Source of the DNA: an uncultured Clostridia bacterium
Lineage (GTDB): Bacteria > Bacillota > Clostridia > TANB77 > CAG-508
Assembly (NCBI GenBank): GCA_944388695.1
Contig: CALXJT010000011.1
Coordinates: forward strand, 1-37,956
Reading direction: 5' to 3'
DNA length: 37,956 bases
Of this stretch, positions 17,182-25,888 are shown in pieces. A model generated the notes under the pieces. The model ran no database searches, was not told where the DNA came from, and saw nothing but the letters and a program-made list of their open reading frames with translations. Each line of letters begins with the position of its first letter. Positions within the stretch are counted from its first letter, which is position 1. The translations under genes were made by a program, and so were the position numbers.

Positions 17182-17856
17182 TTATACTACATATAGTAAT
17201 ATACATAAAAATTGTAAAATACTTCCAAGAAGTATAAACATATGAAAGATTGAATGCATCCATTTATGCTTTTTACCCACACCATATAAAATTGCTCCTA
17301 CAGTATATGCTACTCCTCCTGCTGCTAGCAATGCTAATCCAGCATTTCCAAGTAGTTTTGGTAATAGATTTATAGTGAATAATATACACCATCCCATTCC
17401 TAGATAACATATCATAGAAAAAACTTTAAATTTTTTTATATCTATTGAATTCAATATTATTCCTATAATTGCTATAAACCATATAACACCAAAAATTGTC
17501 CATCCTAAAGCAGTATTATATTCTCTAAAACTACATAGTGCAAAAGGTGTGTATGAACCTGCTATTAATAAAAATATTGAACAATGGTCTAGTACTTGAA
17601 AGACTTTTTTTGAATATCTTTTAGGACTAAGTCCATGATAAATACTTGACATTGTATATAGTAAAATCATTGTAACTCCATAAATTGCTCCTGCTACTAC
17701 CCCATATCCATTATGATGTATTGCAGCAAATACTACACATAATACTGTTGCTACAATTCCTAATACTGCTCCTACAATATGTGATGTCATATTAAATACT
17801 TCTTCACCTTTAGAGTAAACAGGTAAAACTCTATCTTTTAATTTTGTTCTATTCAT
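17182..17856 (-). CDS. Hemolysin III family (PAQR-like) membrane protein
   Basis: The 224-residue protein has seven hydrophobic segments and the family motifs: EEVFNMTSHIVGAVLG near the start, SSIYHGLSP after helix two, LDHCSIFLLIAGSYTPF, and HKWMHSIFHMFILLGS near the end. The conserved His, Ser and Asp residues (SxxxH, LDH, HxxxH) are all present and form the presumed metal site shared with PAQR receptors and hemolysin III/YqfA. Despite the name these are housekeeping membrane proteins, probably acting as lipid hydrolases or in membrane homeostasis. It is a single gene with a ribosome binding site (GGAGAG) before the ATG. Confidence 0.93.
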   Translation of the reverse strand: MNRTKLKDRVLPVYSKGEEVFNMTSHIVGAVLGIVATVLCVVFAAIHHNGYGVVAGAIYGVTMILLYTMSSIYHGLSPKRYSKKVFQVLDHCSIFLLIAGSYTPFALCSFREYNTALGWTIFGVIWFIAIIGIILNSIDIKKFKVFSMICYLGMGWCILFTINLLPKLLGNAGLALLAAGGVAYTVGAILYGVGKKHKWMHSIFHMFILLGSILQFLCILLYVV

Positions 17857-17943
17857 AAATCTCTCCTTTCTCTATTTACTCTCTATCTTTTTATTATATT
17901 TCTATTTATGCTTTTTATTTTGCTAGAAAAAATATTGATCGTT

Positions 17944-19386
17944 CTATGCACTTACCCATATTGATACAGATTTTTCATTTACTGGAAATATTCCATATCC
18001 TTGTTCATCTATAATGACTTCATTATTTGAATTTCCCAATGCATCAATAAATTTCTCATTACTATGTATTTCACCTACATACATTCTTTTATTTGTACTT
18101 GATGAATTAGTTAAAATAACTGCAAGTCCAGAAGATATATGTGCATCATCTCCTTCTAATGTCCAACCTATGCAGTGTGAATCGTCAAAATAGTCATGTT
18201 GTGCACCATAAGCTTTTTCTTTTCTTAAAGATATTATTGTTTCCAAATCTTTTACAGGTTTTACATTATCATGTGGTATACCATAAAAATCCCCATAAAA
18301 AACACATGGATATCCGTCGCTTCTTAATAGTATTAAACTATATGCTATTTGTTTAAACCATTCTTCTACAAAACTTTGTAAGCTCTGACCAGGTTGTGTA
18401 TCATGATTATCCACAAAAGTAACTGCTTTACATGGATTTTCTTTTACTAAAGTATGTTCAAATATTTGTGACATATTAAAATTAGGATCTCTTGAAGCAT
18501 TATATAAATTATAATGTAGTGGTACATCAAATAATGATATTTGGCCCTCTGTTTCTGTAATATATCTATGTAATTTTGAAACATCTCCTGACCAATATTC
18601 TCCAACAGCAAATAATTCTTCATCACAAACTTTTCTAACTTCTTTTACCCAATTTTTATAAAAGTCTGCACTTATATGTTTAACAGCATCTAATCTAAAT
18701 CCATCTATTCCTGTTGTTTCTACATACCATTTCCCCCATGATATACATTCTTCGATAACTTCTGGATTTTTAAAATCAATATCTGCTCCCATTAAATAGT
18801 CATAATTTCCAAATTCCTCATCAACAGCATTACTCCAATCTTTATCTTTAAATTTAAAAATTGCATGTTCACCTGTTTCATTATTATAATCAATTCCATC
18901 AAAATGTGTCCAATTCCAATCAAAATCTGAATATTTACCTTTTCTTCCAGGAAAAGTAAATTTGGTAGCAACTTTTATGTTTTCTTGTTTTGAAACTTCT
19001 ATGTTATGATTACCCCAATCAACTTTTGTAGCAGGAATAGTTTGTAACATATCTGCTCCCATCTTATGATTTAATACAATATCAGCATATGCTTCAATCC
19101 CTGCTTGATTTAAGGCTGTAATACAATCTATATATTCTTGTTTTGAACCGTATTTTGTTTTAATAGTTCCTTTTTGGTCAAATTCTCCTAAATCATATAA
19201 GTCATAAACTCCATAGCCAACTTCATCTTTTCCTCCTATTCCTTTATATGCTGGTGGAAGCCATAAAGCTGTAATTCCTATGTCTGATAATTCTTGTGCA
19301 TTTTGAGCTATATTATTCCATAAATTTTGTTTACAATCTAAATACCATTCAAAATATTGCATAATTATTCCATTTATCTTTTTCAT
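17944..19386 (-). CDS. amyS: Cytoplasmic alpha-amylase, GH13 subfamily 5-like
   Basis: The 480-residue (beta/alpha)8 amylase starts MKKINGIIMQYFEWYLDC, the hallmark of the liquefying (GH13_5) type, but has no signal peptide, so it acts inside the cell on glycogen or maltodextrins. The conserved regions are all present: DIVLNHKMG, GFRLDAVKH (nucleophile Asp233), VGEYW (acid/base Glu263) and FVDNHD (Asp329). Length agrees with E. coli AmyA and Bacillus AmyS. The ATG follows GGAGG. It is divergent from the thioesterase gene at 19527 and shares a 140-bp promoter region with it. I could not identify a convincing catabolite-response site. Confidence 0.95.
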   Translation of the reverse strand: MKKINGIIMQYFEWYLDCKQNLWNNIAQNAQELSDIGITALWLPPAYKGIGGKDEVGYGVYDLYDLGEFDQKGTIKTKYGSKQEYIDCITALNQAGIEAYADIVLNHKMGADMLQTIPATKVDWGNHNIEVSKQENIKVATKFTFPGRKGKYSDFDWNWTHFDGIDYNNETGEHAIFKFKDKDWSNAVDEEFGNYDYLMGADIDFKNPEVIEECISWGKWYVETTGIDGFRLDAVKHISADFYKNWVKEVRKVCDEELFAVGEYWSGDVSKLHRYITETEGQISLFDVPLHYNLYNASRDPNFNMSQIFEHTLVKENPCKAVTFVDNHDTQPGQSLQSFVEEWFKQIAYSLILLRSDGYPCVFYGDFYGIPHDNVKPVKDLETIISLRKEKAYGAQHDYFDDSHCIGWTLEGDDAHISSGLAVILTNSSSTNKRMYVGEIHSNEKFIDALGNSNNEVIIDEQGYGIFPVNEKSVSIWVSA

Positions 19387-19434
19387 TTTTTCCTCCAGAG
19401 TTGTTAATATTTTTATTTTTTGTAATTATATCAC

Positions 19435-19463
19435 TTGTGTAAATATATTTCTAGTATTATAAT
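19435..19463 (+). promoter_or_regulatory. Probable promoter of the thioesterase gene
   Basis: TTGTGT (19435-19440), 17 bases, then a perfect TATAAT (19458-19463), about 63 bases before the start codon. The -35 box matches only TTG, so the call rests mainly on the -10 box and the spacing. Confidence 0.5.
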
Positions 19464-19526
19464 AGAAATACTTTATATAATTAATTATTCAACTTATGAA
19501 ATCACGAATAGGAGGTATTATCACTT

Positions 19527-19952
19527 ATGAATTATATTTATGAAAGAAAAATTAATTATTATGAAACAGATAGAATGGGAATAGTTCATCATTCTAATTA
19601 TATTAGATTCCTTGAAGAGGCAAGATGTGAATTTTTAGATAAAGTGTCTTTACCTTATTCTCTATTAGAAGAAACTGGCATAATGATTCCTGTATTAGGT
19701 GTTGATTGTAAATTTAAGCATCATGTCACTTTTAATGATGTTATTTTAATAGAAACATTTGTTAAAGAATTTAATGGTGTTAGATTAACAATGGGATATA
19801 ATATTGTCGAAAAAAATACTGGTGTTCAAGTGTTAAGTGGTGAAACTAAACATTGTTTTACTGATTCTTCATTAAAACCAGTGAATTTGAAAAAACATTT
19901 TCCTGATGCATATGAGAAATTTAATTCCTTAAAAAAAGATAATGATAAATAA
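19527..19952 (+). CDS. Hot-dog fold acyl-CoA thioesterase (YbgC/FadM-type)
   Basis: The 141-residue single-domain 4HBT thioesterase carries the active-site segment YYETDRMGIVHHSNYIRFLEEAR (catalytic Asp15, in the D-x-x-G-x-V/x-H-N-Y pattern of the YbgC branch). It then has the expected strands GVDCKFKHHVTFNDVILIET and the tail LSGETKHCFTD. It hydrolyses acyl-CoA or related thioesters in the cytoplasm; the substrate cannot be read from sequence. The ATG follows AGGAGG (19510-19515). It is one of few plus-strand genes and is transcribed alone from its own promoter. Confidence 0.93.
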   Translation: MNYIYERKINYYETDRMGIVHHSNYIRFLEEARCEFLDKVSLPYSLLEETGIMIPVLGVDCKFKHHVTFNDVILIETFVKEFNGVRLTMGYNIVEKNTGVQVLSGETKHCFTDSSLKPVNLKKHFPDAYEKFNSLKKDNDK

Positions 19953-20055
19953 ATTAATTAATTAGTTTATTTATTTATTATTAATTAATTTATTTATTAT
20001 ATTTTGATTTTATATTATATTATCTTTATATTTTATATAATTTATATAATATTAT

Positions 20056-20103
20056 AAAAAACAAAAAGTTGATAAAGATACTTTTTTCAACTTTTTGTTT
20101 TTT
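20056..20103. terminator. Bidirectional terminator with a 17-bp stem
   Basis: AAAAAACAAAAAGTTGA (20056-20072) pairs with TCAACTTTTTGTTTTTT (20087-20103). It lies between the convergent thioesterase gene and the gene ending at 20110, and serves both. The upstream 19953-20050 stretch is simple AT sequence built from TTAATT/TTTATT units. Confidence 0.85.
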
Positions 20104-20109
20104 ATTTAT

Positions 20110-20733
20110 CTATTCAACAATAGTAAAATTTGAAAGTTCTGGTTTTGCAATTTCTTCATCTGTAACTGTATTAATTTCTATGTTTTTATATTCTTGCACG
20201 AAATCATTATTCTCTATTTTTACTATATAACCTGTGTCTTTTTCTATCCAAAAGTCTCCTTCGTTTGTAGAAAGCTTGATACATTCTTTATCAGAAACTT
20301 CTTCATTGCTTACCCAATGAGTAAGTGAGTATGTAAATTTATTAAAGTCACCTAAATATTCAGAGTCAATACTTGGAATATTTAATGAAACATTTTCGTA
20401 TTCTGTTTTTTGTTTTTCATTTGCTTCGTTATTATCTGTATTATAATAAATTTCTTCTCCTGTAGAAAGATTTTGCCAAATATAATATCCTCCTTGGTCA
20501 ACATATTGTTCTAATAGTCTTGAATCTTTTTGTAAAACTTTTACTGTGTGTTTGTTATCACTATTTTTATTTTCGTATGACTCGATAGAATAGCTTACAC
20601 TTTCAGCATTATTATTGTTTTCTTTTGCTGTATTTAAGACATTTTGTATTTTTATAAAATTGTGTAGAAAGAATGCTAGGTATAGTACTACTAAAATTAG
20701 AATTACAATTAAAATTATTTTAAATTTTTTCAT
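20110..20733 (-). CDS. Anchored extracytoplasmic protein, unrecognised
   Basis: The 207-residue protein has an N-terminal membrane anchor (residues 5-25, hydrophobic) without a lipobox, followed by an outside domain. The domain reads as a beta-rich LolA/MucB-like sheet: SYSIESYENKNSDNKHTVKV, YYIWQNLSTGEEIYYNTDNN, KLSTNEGDFWIEKDTGYIVKI and VQEYKNIEINTVTDEEI. That alternation of outward strands with a late acidic DEE tail is typical of small outer-face lipid or cell-wall sensing proteins of Firmicutes. The neighbour at 22169-22822 has the same plan, although I see no close sequence identity. Function is unknown. Confidence 0.65.
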   Translation of the reverse strand: MKKFKIILIVILILVVLYLAFFLHNFIKIQNVLNTAKENNNNAESVSYSIESYENKNSDNKHTVKVLQKDSRLLEQYVDQGGYYIWQNLSTGEEIYYNTDNNEANEKQKTEYENVSLNIPSIDSEYLGDFNKFTYSLTHWVSNEEVSDKECIKLSTNEGDFWIEKDTGYIVKIENNDFVQEYKNIEINTVTDEEIAKPELSNFTIVE

Positions 20734-20861
20734 TTTTTTCTCCTCCTTTTTTTATCATTATATTTTATCTCAAGTCAGTGGTGGCCAATATTATTTTGCA
20801 TATAACATTTATAAGAGATGATATTGGAAATTTGTTACTCGTTGACCAAAGCTTTTACCCC

Positions 20862-20931
20862 TAATCAAATTATTATTTCTAATAATTTGATTATATTTAA
20901 AAGCACCCAAGTATTTAAAAATGCTTGGGTG
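20862..20931 (-). terminator. Two tandem hairpins after fucO
   Basis: The first hairpin in the direction of transcription is CACCCAAG (20924-20931 with 20904-20911), a GC-rich 8-bp stem directly after the fucO stop, followed by CTTTTA. A second perfect 14-bp AT stem follows (20880-20893 with 20862-20875, loop TTTC). Together they probably end the aldehyde/alcohol dehydrogenase transcript. Confidence 0.65.
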
Positions 20932-20938
20932 TTTTATT

Positions 20939-22090
20939 TTACATTGCTTTTTTATATAATGCTATGAAATCTTCTTTTGAAGTCTCTCTTGGATTTCCTG
21001 GTTTGCAAGGATCTTCCATAGCTTTGTCTGCTAGCATTGGTAAATCTTCTAATTTTGCTCCATAGTCTGAAATTGTTTGTGTAATTCCAACAGCTTCACC
21101 TAAATCTCTTACTCTTTCAACTAAAGTTTTGATTAATTCTTCTTTTGTATATTTTTCTGCTGGATATCCTAATGTTTGTAATATATCTATATATCTTTCA
21201 TAACATACTTCACCATTATATTCTAATACTGTTGGTAATAACATTGCATTTGCAATTCCATGTGGTGTATCATATACAGCACCTAATTGATGTGCCATTG
21301 AGTGGCAAATTCCAAGTCCAACATTTGAGAATCCCATTCCTGCTATATATTGTGCCATTCCCATGATATTAATTGCTTTTTTATCTTTTTCATTAACTGC
21401 TTTTTCTAGGTTCTCAAATATCATTTTTATTGCTTTTAAATGGAACATATCTGATATTTCATTATGTGCTTGTGTGATATATCCTTCTATTGCATGTGTT
21501 AAAGCATCCATTCCTGTTGCTGCAGCAAGTGATTTTGGCATTGATGCCATTAATTCTGAATCTACTATTGCTACTATTGGAATATCATTTGGGTCAACAC
21601 ATACCATTTTTATTTTTCTTTCTTCATCTGTTATAACATAGTTTATTGTTACTTCTGCTGCTGTTCCTGCTGTAGTTGGCATTGCTATAATTGGCATTCC
21701 ACGGTTAACTGTATTAGATGCTCCATTTAGTGATTTTACATCTGCTCTATCTGGGTTTGTCATTACTATTGATATTCCTTTTGCTGTATCAATACTTGAA
21801 CCTCCTCCTACTGCTACAATTACATCAGCACCTGAATTTTTACATGCTGAAACACCATCTGTAACATTTTGTATTGTTGGATTTGGTTTTATTTCATCAT
21901 ATAATGCATATTCTATATTTGCATCTCTTAAAATTTCTTCTACTTTTCCAGTAACTCCTGCTTCTACTAGTGATTTATCACTTACTAAAAATACTTTTTT
22001 AAAATTTCTTTTTCTAATTTCTTCTGGTAAAACATCTCTTGCTTTCTCTCCAAAATATGATGTTTCGTTTAAAACAAATTTAATTGCCAT
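20939..22090 (-). CDS. fucO: Iron-containing alcohol dehydrogenase, lactaldehyde reductase (FucO) type
   Basis: The 383-residue group III (iron) alcohol dehydrogenase is close in sequence to E. coli FucO over its full length: the opening LNETSYFGEKA, GGGSSIDTAKG for NAD binding, PTTAGTAAEVTINYVITDEE, and the iron ligands Asp195 and His199 (MDALTHAIEGYIT), His263 (GLGICHSMAHQLGA) and His277 (YDTPHGIAN). FucO reduces L-lactaldehyde to 1,2-propanediol with NADH during fucose or rhamnose fermentation. No fucose genes are visible here, so the substrate may be another aldehyde. The aldehyde dehydrogenase upstream on the same strand (22894-24327) suggests aldehyde disposal or interconversion. Length and start (CTCC-rich ribosome binding site before ATG) match the family. 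Confidence 0.9.
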   Translation of the reverse strand: MAIKFVLNETSYFGEKARDVLPEEIRKRNFKKVFLVSDKSLVEAGVTGKVEEILRDANIEYALYDEIKPNPTIQNVTDGVSACKNSGADVIVAVGGGSSIDTAKGISIVMTNPDRADVKSLNGASNTVNRGMPIIAMPTTAGTAAEVTINYVITDEERKIKMVCVDPNDIPIVAIVDSELMASMPKSLAAATGMDALTHAIEGYITQAHNEISDMFHLKAIKMIFENLEKAVNEKDKKAINIMGMAQYIAGMGFSNVGLGICHSMAHQLGAVYDTPHGIANAMLLPTVLEYNGEVCYERYIDILQTLGYPAEKYTKEELIKTLVERVRDLGEAVGITQTISDYGAKLEDLPMLADKAMEDPCKPGNPRETSKEDFIALYKKAM

Positions 22091-22168
22091 TGCTAAATTC
22101 CTCCTATTTATATTTTAATTATATTTTAAAATTTTAATATAAAAATTTAATTTTTCAAAGTAATTATA

Positions 22169-22822
22169 TTATTCTTGTATATCTGTTTCTCCATTAGTAT
22201 AATCTGATGGAACTTCATATACCCCTGAATCAGCTGTATATTCTATACTTATTTCTAGTAATTCCTCTTTGTCTCCTATTATTGTTTTTATATATTTTAA
22301 GTCATCTCCTTTGTAGTAAAATCTTGTTTTTGCTTGATTTATATCTTGTGCATATAATGATGGATCTATTAAAAAGTCTTGATATCCAGAAACTTCTTCA
22401 TAGGTGTATTTTTTTCCATTTATTTCTTCTTTTCCCTCTGTATATTCTAAATCTTTTGCTCTTAAAAAGTTATTAACTATTTCTGTATAAATATAATCAT
22501 TGTTTTGATATTCGTAATATTCTTTTATTGAATCATTCATAAAATAGGTATTTCCGTCATAATACGTTAATGAACCCTTAATCCCTTGTGAAATTTCCTC
22601 CTTATATGCTCTATCTCCTTTTTTTATGTTTGTTACTATATTTTCATCATCGATTTTTCTAATAAATGTATAATTTTCTTTTCCTGATAATTCATTATAT
22701 GTTTCTGTTATTCTTGAAACTTTGTCATTATTACGGATGGCGAAAAAGTATACTAACAATCCTATTACTATTAAGGCTACAACAATACTTACAATTGTTA
22801 TTATTAAAGTTTTTTTCTTCAT
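22169..22822 (-). CDS. Anchored extracytoplasmic protein, unrecognised
   Basis: The 217-residue protein has an N-terminal signal anchor (about 5-28, hydrophobic, ending in FFAIRNND) and an extracytoplasmic beta-rich domain. Features are KGDRAYKEEISQGIKGSLTYYDGNTYFMND, a YTEGKEEINGKKYTYEEV segment and a final acidic stretch. This plan resembles LolA-like periplasmic or surface domains seen in Firmicutes. The start is the ATG at 22822, since the GTG at 22843 overlaps the AAAGGA ribosome binding site. It sits between the aldehyde dehydrogenase and fucO genes, so it is probably in the same operon, which is an odd place for a surface protein. Function is unknown. Confidence 0.6.
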   Translation of the reverse strand: MKKKTLIITIVSIVVALIVIGLLVYFFAIRNNDKVSRITETYNELSGKENYTFIRKIDDENIVTNIKKGDRAYKEEISQGIKGSLTYYDGNTYFMNDSIKEYYEYQNNDYIYTEIVNNFLRAKDLEYTEGKEEINGKKYTYEEVSGYQDFLIDPSLYAQDINQAKTRFYYKGDDLKYIKTIIGDKEELLEISIEYTADSGVYEVPSDYTNGETDIQE

Positions 22823-22893
22823 ATCTATCACATTCCTTTTCACAGCAAGAAGGTATACAATGTAATTGTATATCCCTCTTTTACTTATTTATT

Positions 22894-24327
22894 TTATAAT
22901 ATATTTTTTAATACTATTGTCTTTAGTCTTGACATTTCTTGTAGTGTTGAAGATACTCCTTCATTTCCTATTCCTGAATGTTTCCATCCTCCAAATGGCA
23001 TTTCGAATGAACGATAGAAGCTTGCTCCATTTACTACTGCTCCTCCACATTCTAATCTATCTGCTATTTTCATTGCTCTTGAATAATCTTTAGAAATAAC
23101 ACATCCACATAATCCATATGAAGATTGGTTTGCTATTTCTATTGTTTCTTCTACATCATCAAATCCTATAACAGAGATTACTGGTCCGAATATTTCCATA
23201 TCTTTTGCAACTTCCATATCTTTTGTTACATTATCTAATACTGTTGGATAATAATATGCGTCTTCTCTTCTTCCTCCACAAACTATAGTTGCTCCTTCTG
23301 ATACCATTTGATTAACTTGCTCTTCTATTCTTTTTGCTGCATTTATATTAATCATTGGTCCCATATCTGTATTTTCGTCCATTGGGTCTCCAACTTTTAA
23401 GTTTGCTATAACTTCTTTCATTCTATCTATAAATTCTTGTTTTCTTGAATTATGAATTAAGAAACGTTTACTTGCACAGCAAACTTGTCCTCCATTATAT
23501 AATCTACCCCAAATAGTTTCTTTAACTGCTAAATCCATATCTCCATCCTCTAAAAAGATGAATGCATCATTACCACCTAATTCTAACATTACATGTGTTA
23601 AATTTTTAGATGCTGTTCCCATTGTTTGGATTCCTGCAGCTGTTCCTCCTGTTAATGAAACTAAATGAACTCCTGGATGTCTTGCTAATGCTTGACCTGC
23701 TTTTGGTCCATCTCCTGTTAATATTTGAATACATCCTGCTGGTACTCCAGCTTCTATCATTAATTTTACATATTCTATTAATGTTAATGGGTTATAGTTT
23801 GATGGTTTTACAATTATACTATTTCCCATCATTAATGCTGGTGGTACTTTTTGACAGAATAAATCACTTGGGAAGTTAAATGGAATTATTGCTGCAATTA
23901 CTCCTATTGGATATCTTTTGGTTATTTGCATTGTTGTTTCTTGCCCTGCTTCTGTTCCAGCTGGGATACTATCTCCATACATATGCTTTGCTTTTTCAAC
24001 AAATCCTCTTACTCCAATACGTACATTTGCAATTTCTCCTCTTGCTTCTTTTATTGGTTTTCCTGTTTCGTTTGATAATAATGTTGCTAGTCTTTCTTTA
24101 TTTTCTTCTACTAAATCAACAAATTTATATAAGATTTCTGCTCTATCATATATTGATACTTTTTCCCATTTTTTTTGTTCTTGCATCGCTACTTTTACTG
24201 CTTCATCTACATCTTCTTCTGTAACATTTGGTACAGTATCTATTAATTCTTGAGTAGCAGGATTTACTACTTCTATTACTGCACCATCTGATGCATCTTT
24301 CCATTCATAACCAATTAAGTTTTTCAT
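22894..24327 (-). CDS. NAD(P)-dependent aldehyde dehydrogenase
   Basis: The 477-residue classical ALDH has the catalytic Cys283 (GGQVCCASKRFLI), the general base Glu249 (MLELGGNDAFIF), the cofactor segment IIPFNFPSDL and KPSNYNPLT, and EIFGPVISVIGF near the end. It groups by eye with succinate-semialdehyde/lactaldehyde dehydrogenases, but the substrate is not assignable without a tree. The ATG at 24327 has AGGAGG nine bases upstream, whereas the upstream GTG/ATG candidates lie inside that leader. Together with the FucO-type enzyme downstream it could oxidise and reduce the same aldehyde, balancing NADH; this is inference. Confidence 0.92.
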   Translation of the reverse strand: MKNLIGYEWKDASDGAVIEVVNPATQELIDTVPNVTEEDVDEAVKVAMQEQKKWEKVSIYDRAEILYKFVDLVEENKERLATLLSNETGKPIKEARGEIANVRIGVRGFVEKAKHMYGDSIPAGTEAGQETTMQITKRYPIGVIAAIIPFNFPSDLFCQKVPPALMMGNSIIVKPSNYNPLTLIEYVKLMIEAGVPAGCIQILTGDGPKAGQALARHPGVHLVSLTGGTAAGIQTMGTASKNLTHVMLELGGNDAFIFLEDGDMDLAVKETIWGRLYNGGQVCCASKRFLIHNSRKQEFIDRMKEVIANLKVGDPMDENTDMGPMININAAKRIEEQVNQMVSEGATIVCGGRREDAYYYPTVLDNVTKDMEVAKDMEIFGPVISVIGFDDVEETIEIANQSSYGLCGCVISKDYSRAMKIADRLECGGAVVNGASFYRSFEMPFGGWKHSGIGNEGVSSTLQEMSRLKTIVLKNIL

Positions 24328-24453
24328 ACTTGCTTCCTCCTTTTTCACTACATTTTTACATACCATAACTTGATTTTTTTCTCCTTTGTTATAATATGTT
24401 TCTAATGTGCATTTATATTTATTTTCTTGAGTTTGTGGTTTTTCCCCTTCTCT

Positions 24454-25620
24454 TCATTTAGCAAATGCTGTGAATGAAAGCATTAATCCTCCTGTTGTAT
24501 TAGCTCCATGGTCTTTTACTCCATATTCACCAAATGTGAAAATTGTCATAAATGGAACTCCGTTTGCTTCTTTCTTTAATTGTTTTGCAACTTCATCTAT
24601 TCTATCTCCTATTCCTAATCTTCTTCCTCCACAGTGAACAAGTAGATATGCTCCTACTTCTTCTCCTAACATTTTATTTGTTTCTTTTAATGTTTTTCCT
24701 GTTGAATTTATTAATTCATCAACTGTTGCTTCCATTTGAATAACTGCTGTATTTACAGCTAAATTTGCTCCTATGTTCATAGAACCATCTTTATTTCCAT
24801 ACATAGGATGACGAATTGCTATTAAATCTCCTAATCTATCTTTTACTCCTAGTGGTGCTGTAATTGTTGTTACAAGTAAGTTATCTCCTTCTAAATCTTT
24901 TGCTTTTTTACCTGTCCATGAAGCATATTTTCTTTGAGCAGAAACTCCATCGATTTCTACTAATGTTCTATTTCCTTTTATTTTTGTAATAACACCTGAA
25001 TTTGTTGTTTCATGATATGCTCCTGTATAAACATTTGCCATCTTTTTATCTGTATAGAAAAATGCTACTGCAACTCCATCACTAAATACTTTATCATTTG
25101 TATATATACTCCATTTTCCTTCTACTGTATTGTCTGCTGCACTTCCTCCAAAAACTGGAACACGTCCTATAACATCTTCTATACCTTTGATATAAAATTC
25201 TTCTTCTGCTGGTGATGCAACCATATAGAAATAAGCTGGTGCATCTGTTCTTCCTGCATTTTTCATAGCTTCCATTGCTACTTTTCTTCCTGTTTCTCTT
25301 GGATCTTCTCCTCTTGTAGAACTTGCTACTCCAACTTCCATTTCTGGATCTCCTAATGCAAGAATTCCTGTAAATCCATGGTCTGATGATATAAATCCAT
25401 CTGGTACTATTATTCCTGCACTTGATGTACATCCAATTATAGGTGCTGTACCTAGTTCAGATTTTGCTCCTTCTAAAACTTTTTCTACATCGCAATCTAC
25501 TGATGTATATAGAAACGCTACTTTTGTTTGGACTAAATCCACAACAGCCTTTGCTGCAGACTCCTTTCCTTGTGTATAACTATCTACATTTGTACTCCAT
25601 CCAACGTTTGATTTTAACAT
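24454..25620 (-). CDS. FIST domain protein
   Basis: The 388-residue protein contains FIST_N and FIST_C domains. The N half shows DVEKVLEGAKSELGTAPIIG, CTSSAGIIVPDGFIS and VFGGSAADNTVEGKWSIYTN; the C half has YLLVHCGGRRLGIGD and FMTIFTFGEYG. FIST proteins are predicted small-molecule (amino acid) sensing modules linked to signal transduction. This one has no attached output domain, so it is a stand-alone sensor whose partner is unknown. The ATG at 25620 is chosen because AAGGAGG lies at ideal spacing. It has its own promoter (25654-25682). Confidence 0.92.
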   Translation of the reverse strand: MLKSNVGWSTNVDSYTQGKESAAKAVVDLVQTKVAFLYTSVDCDVEKVLEGAKSELGTAPIIGCTSSAGIIVPDGFISSDHGFTGILALGDPEMEVGVASSTRGEDPRETGRKVAMEAMKNAGRTDAPAYFYMVASPAEEEFYIKGIEDVIGRVPVFGGSAADNTVEGKWSIYTNDKVFSDGVAVAFFYTDKKMANVYTGAYHETTNSGVITKIKGNRTLVEIDGVSAQRKYASWTGKKAKDLEGDNLLVTTITAPLGVKDRLGDLIAIRHPMYGNKDGSMNIGANLAVNTAVIQMEATVDELINSTGKTLKETNKMLGEEVGAYLLVHCGGRRLGIGDRIDEVAKQLKKEANGVPFMTIFTFGEYGVKDHGANTTGGLMLSFTAFAK

Positions 25621-25653
25621 AACGATTCCTCCTTCGTATTTTAATATATCCAA

Positions 25654-25682
25654 ATTATATCAATAATATTTTTTTTACTCAA
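25654..25682 (-). promoter_or_regulatory. SigA-type promoter of the FIST gene
   Basis: On the minus strand TTGAGT (25677-25682) is followed after exactly 17 bases by a perfect TATAAT (25654-25659), about 34 bases upstream of the start codon. Confidence 0.65.
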
Positions 25683-25759
25683 TATTTTTTGAAAAATGTA
25701 ATATAATTGTAATAATATTGTATGTTTTTTTACATTTATAGTTGGTTTCTTATTTATAG

Positions 25760-25802
25760 AAAAACAAACCAACCTGTAGTTACTACAAGTTGGTTTGTTT
25801 TT
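25760..25802 (-). terminator. Terminator after argS (long AT/GC hairpin)
   Basis: The 21-base arms 25760-25780 and 25782-25802 are complementary except for one mismatch (core CAAACCAAC with GTTGGTTTG). The two innermost pairs cannot form, so the loop is a few bases. The run AAAAA at the left edge supplies U residues when read from argS. Confidence 0.75.
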
Positions 25803-25888
25803 AAATTTTATGGTTATTTATTATATTATATTTTATTATATATTTTTTATTATATATTTTTTTATGTTGAGAAAAATTTTCCTTCTGT

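Noticed and set aside
22207..22476. Long plus-strand frames rich in Leu and Ile
   Set aside because: They are antisense shadows of the minus-strand genes, with no RBS and typical antisense composition.
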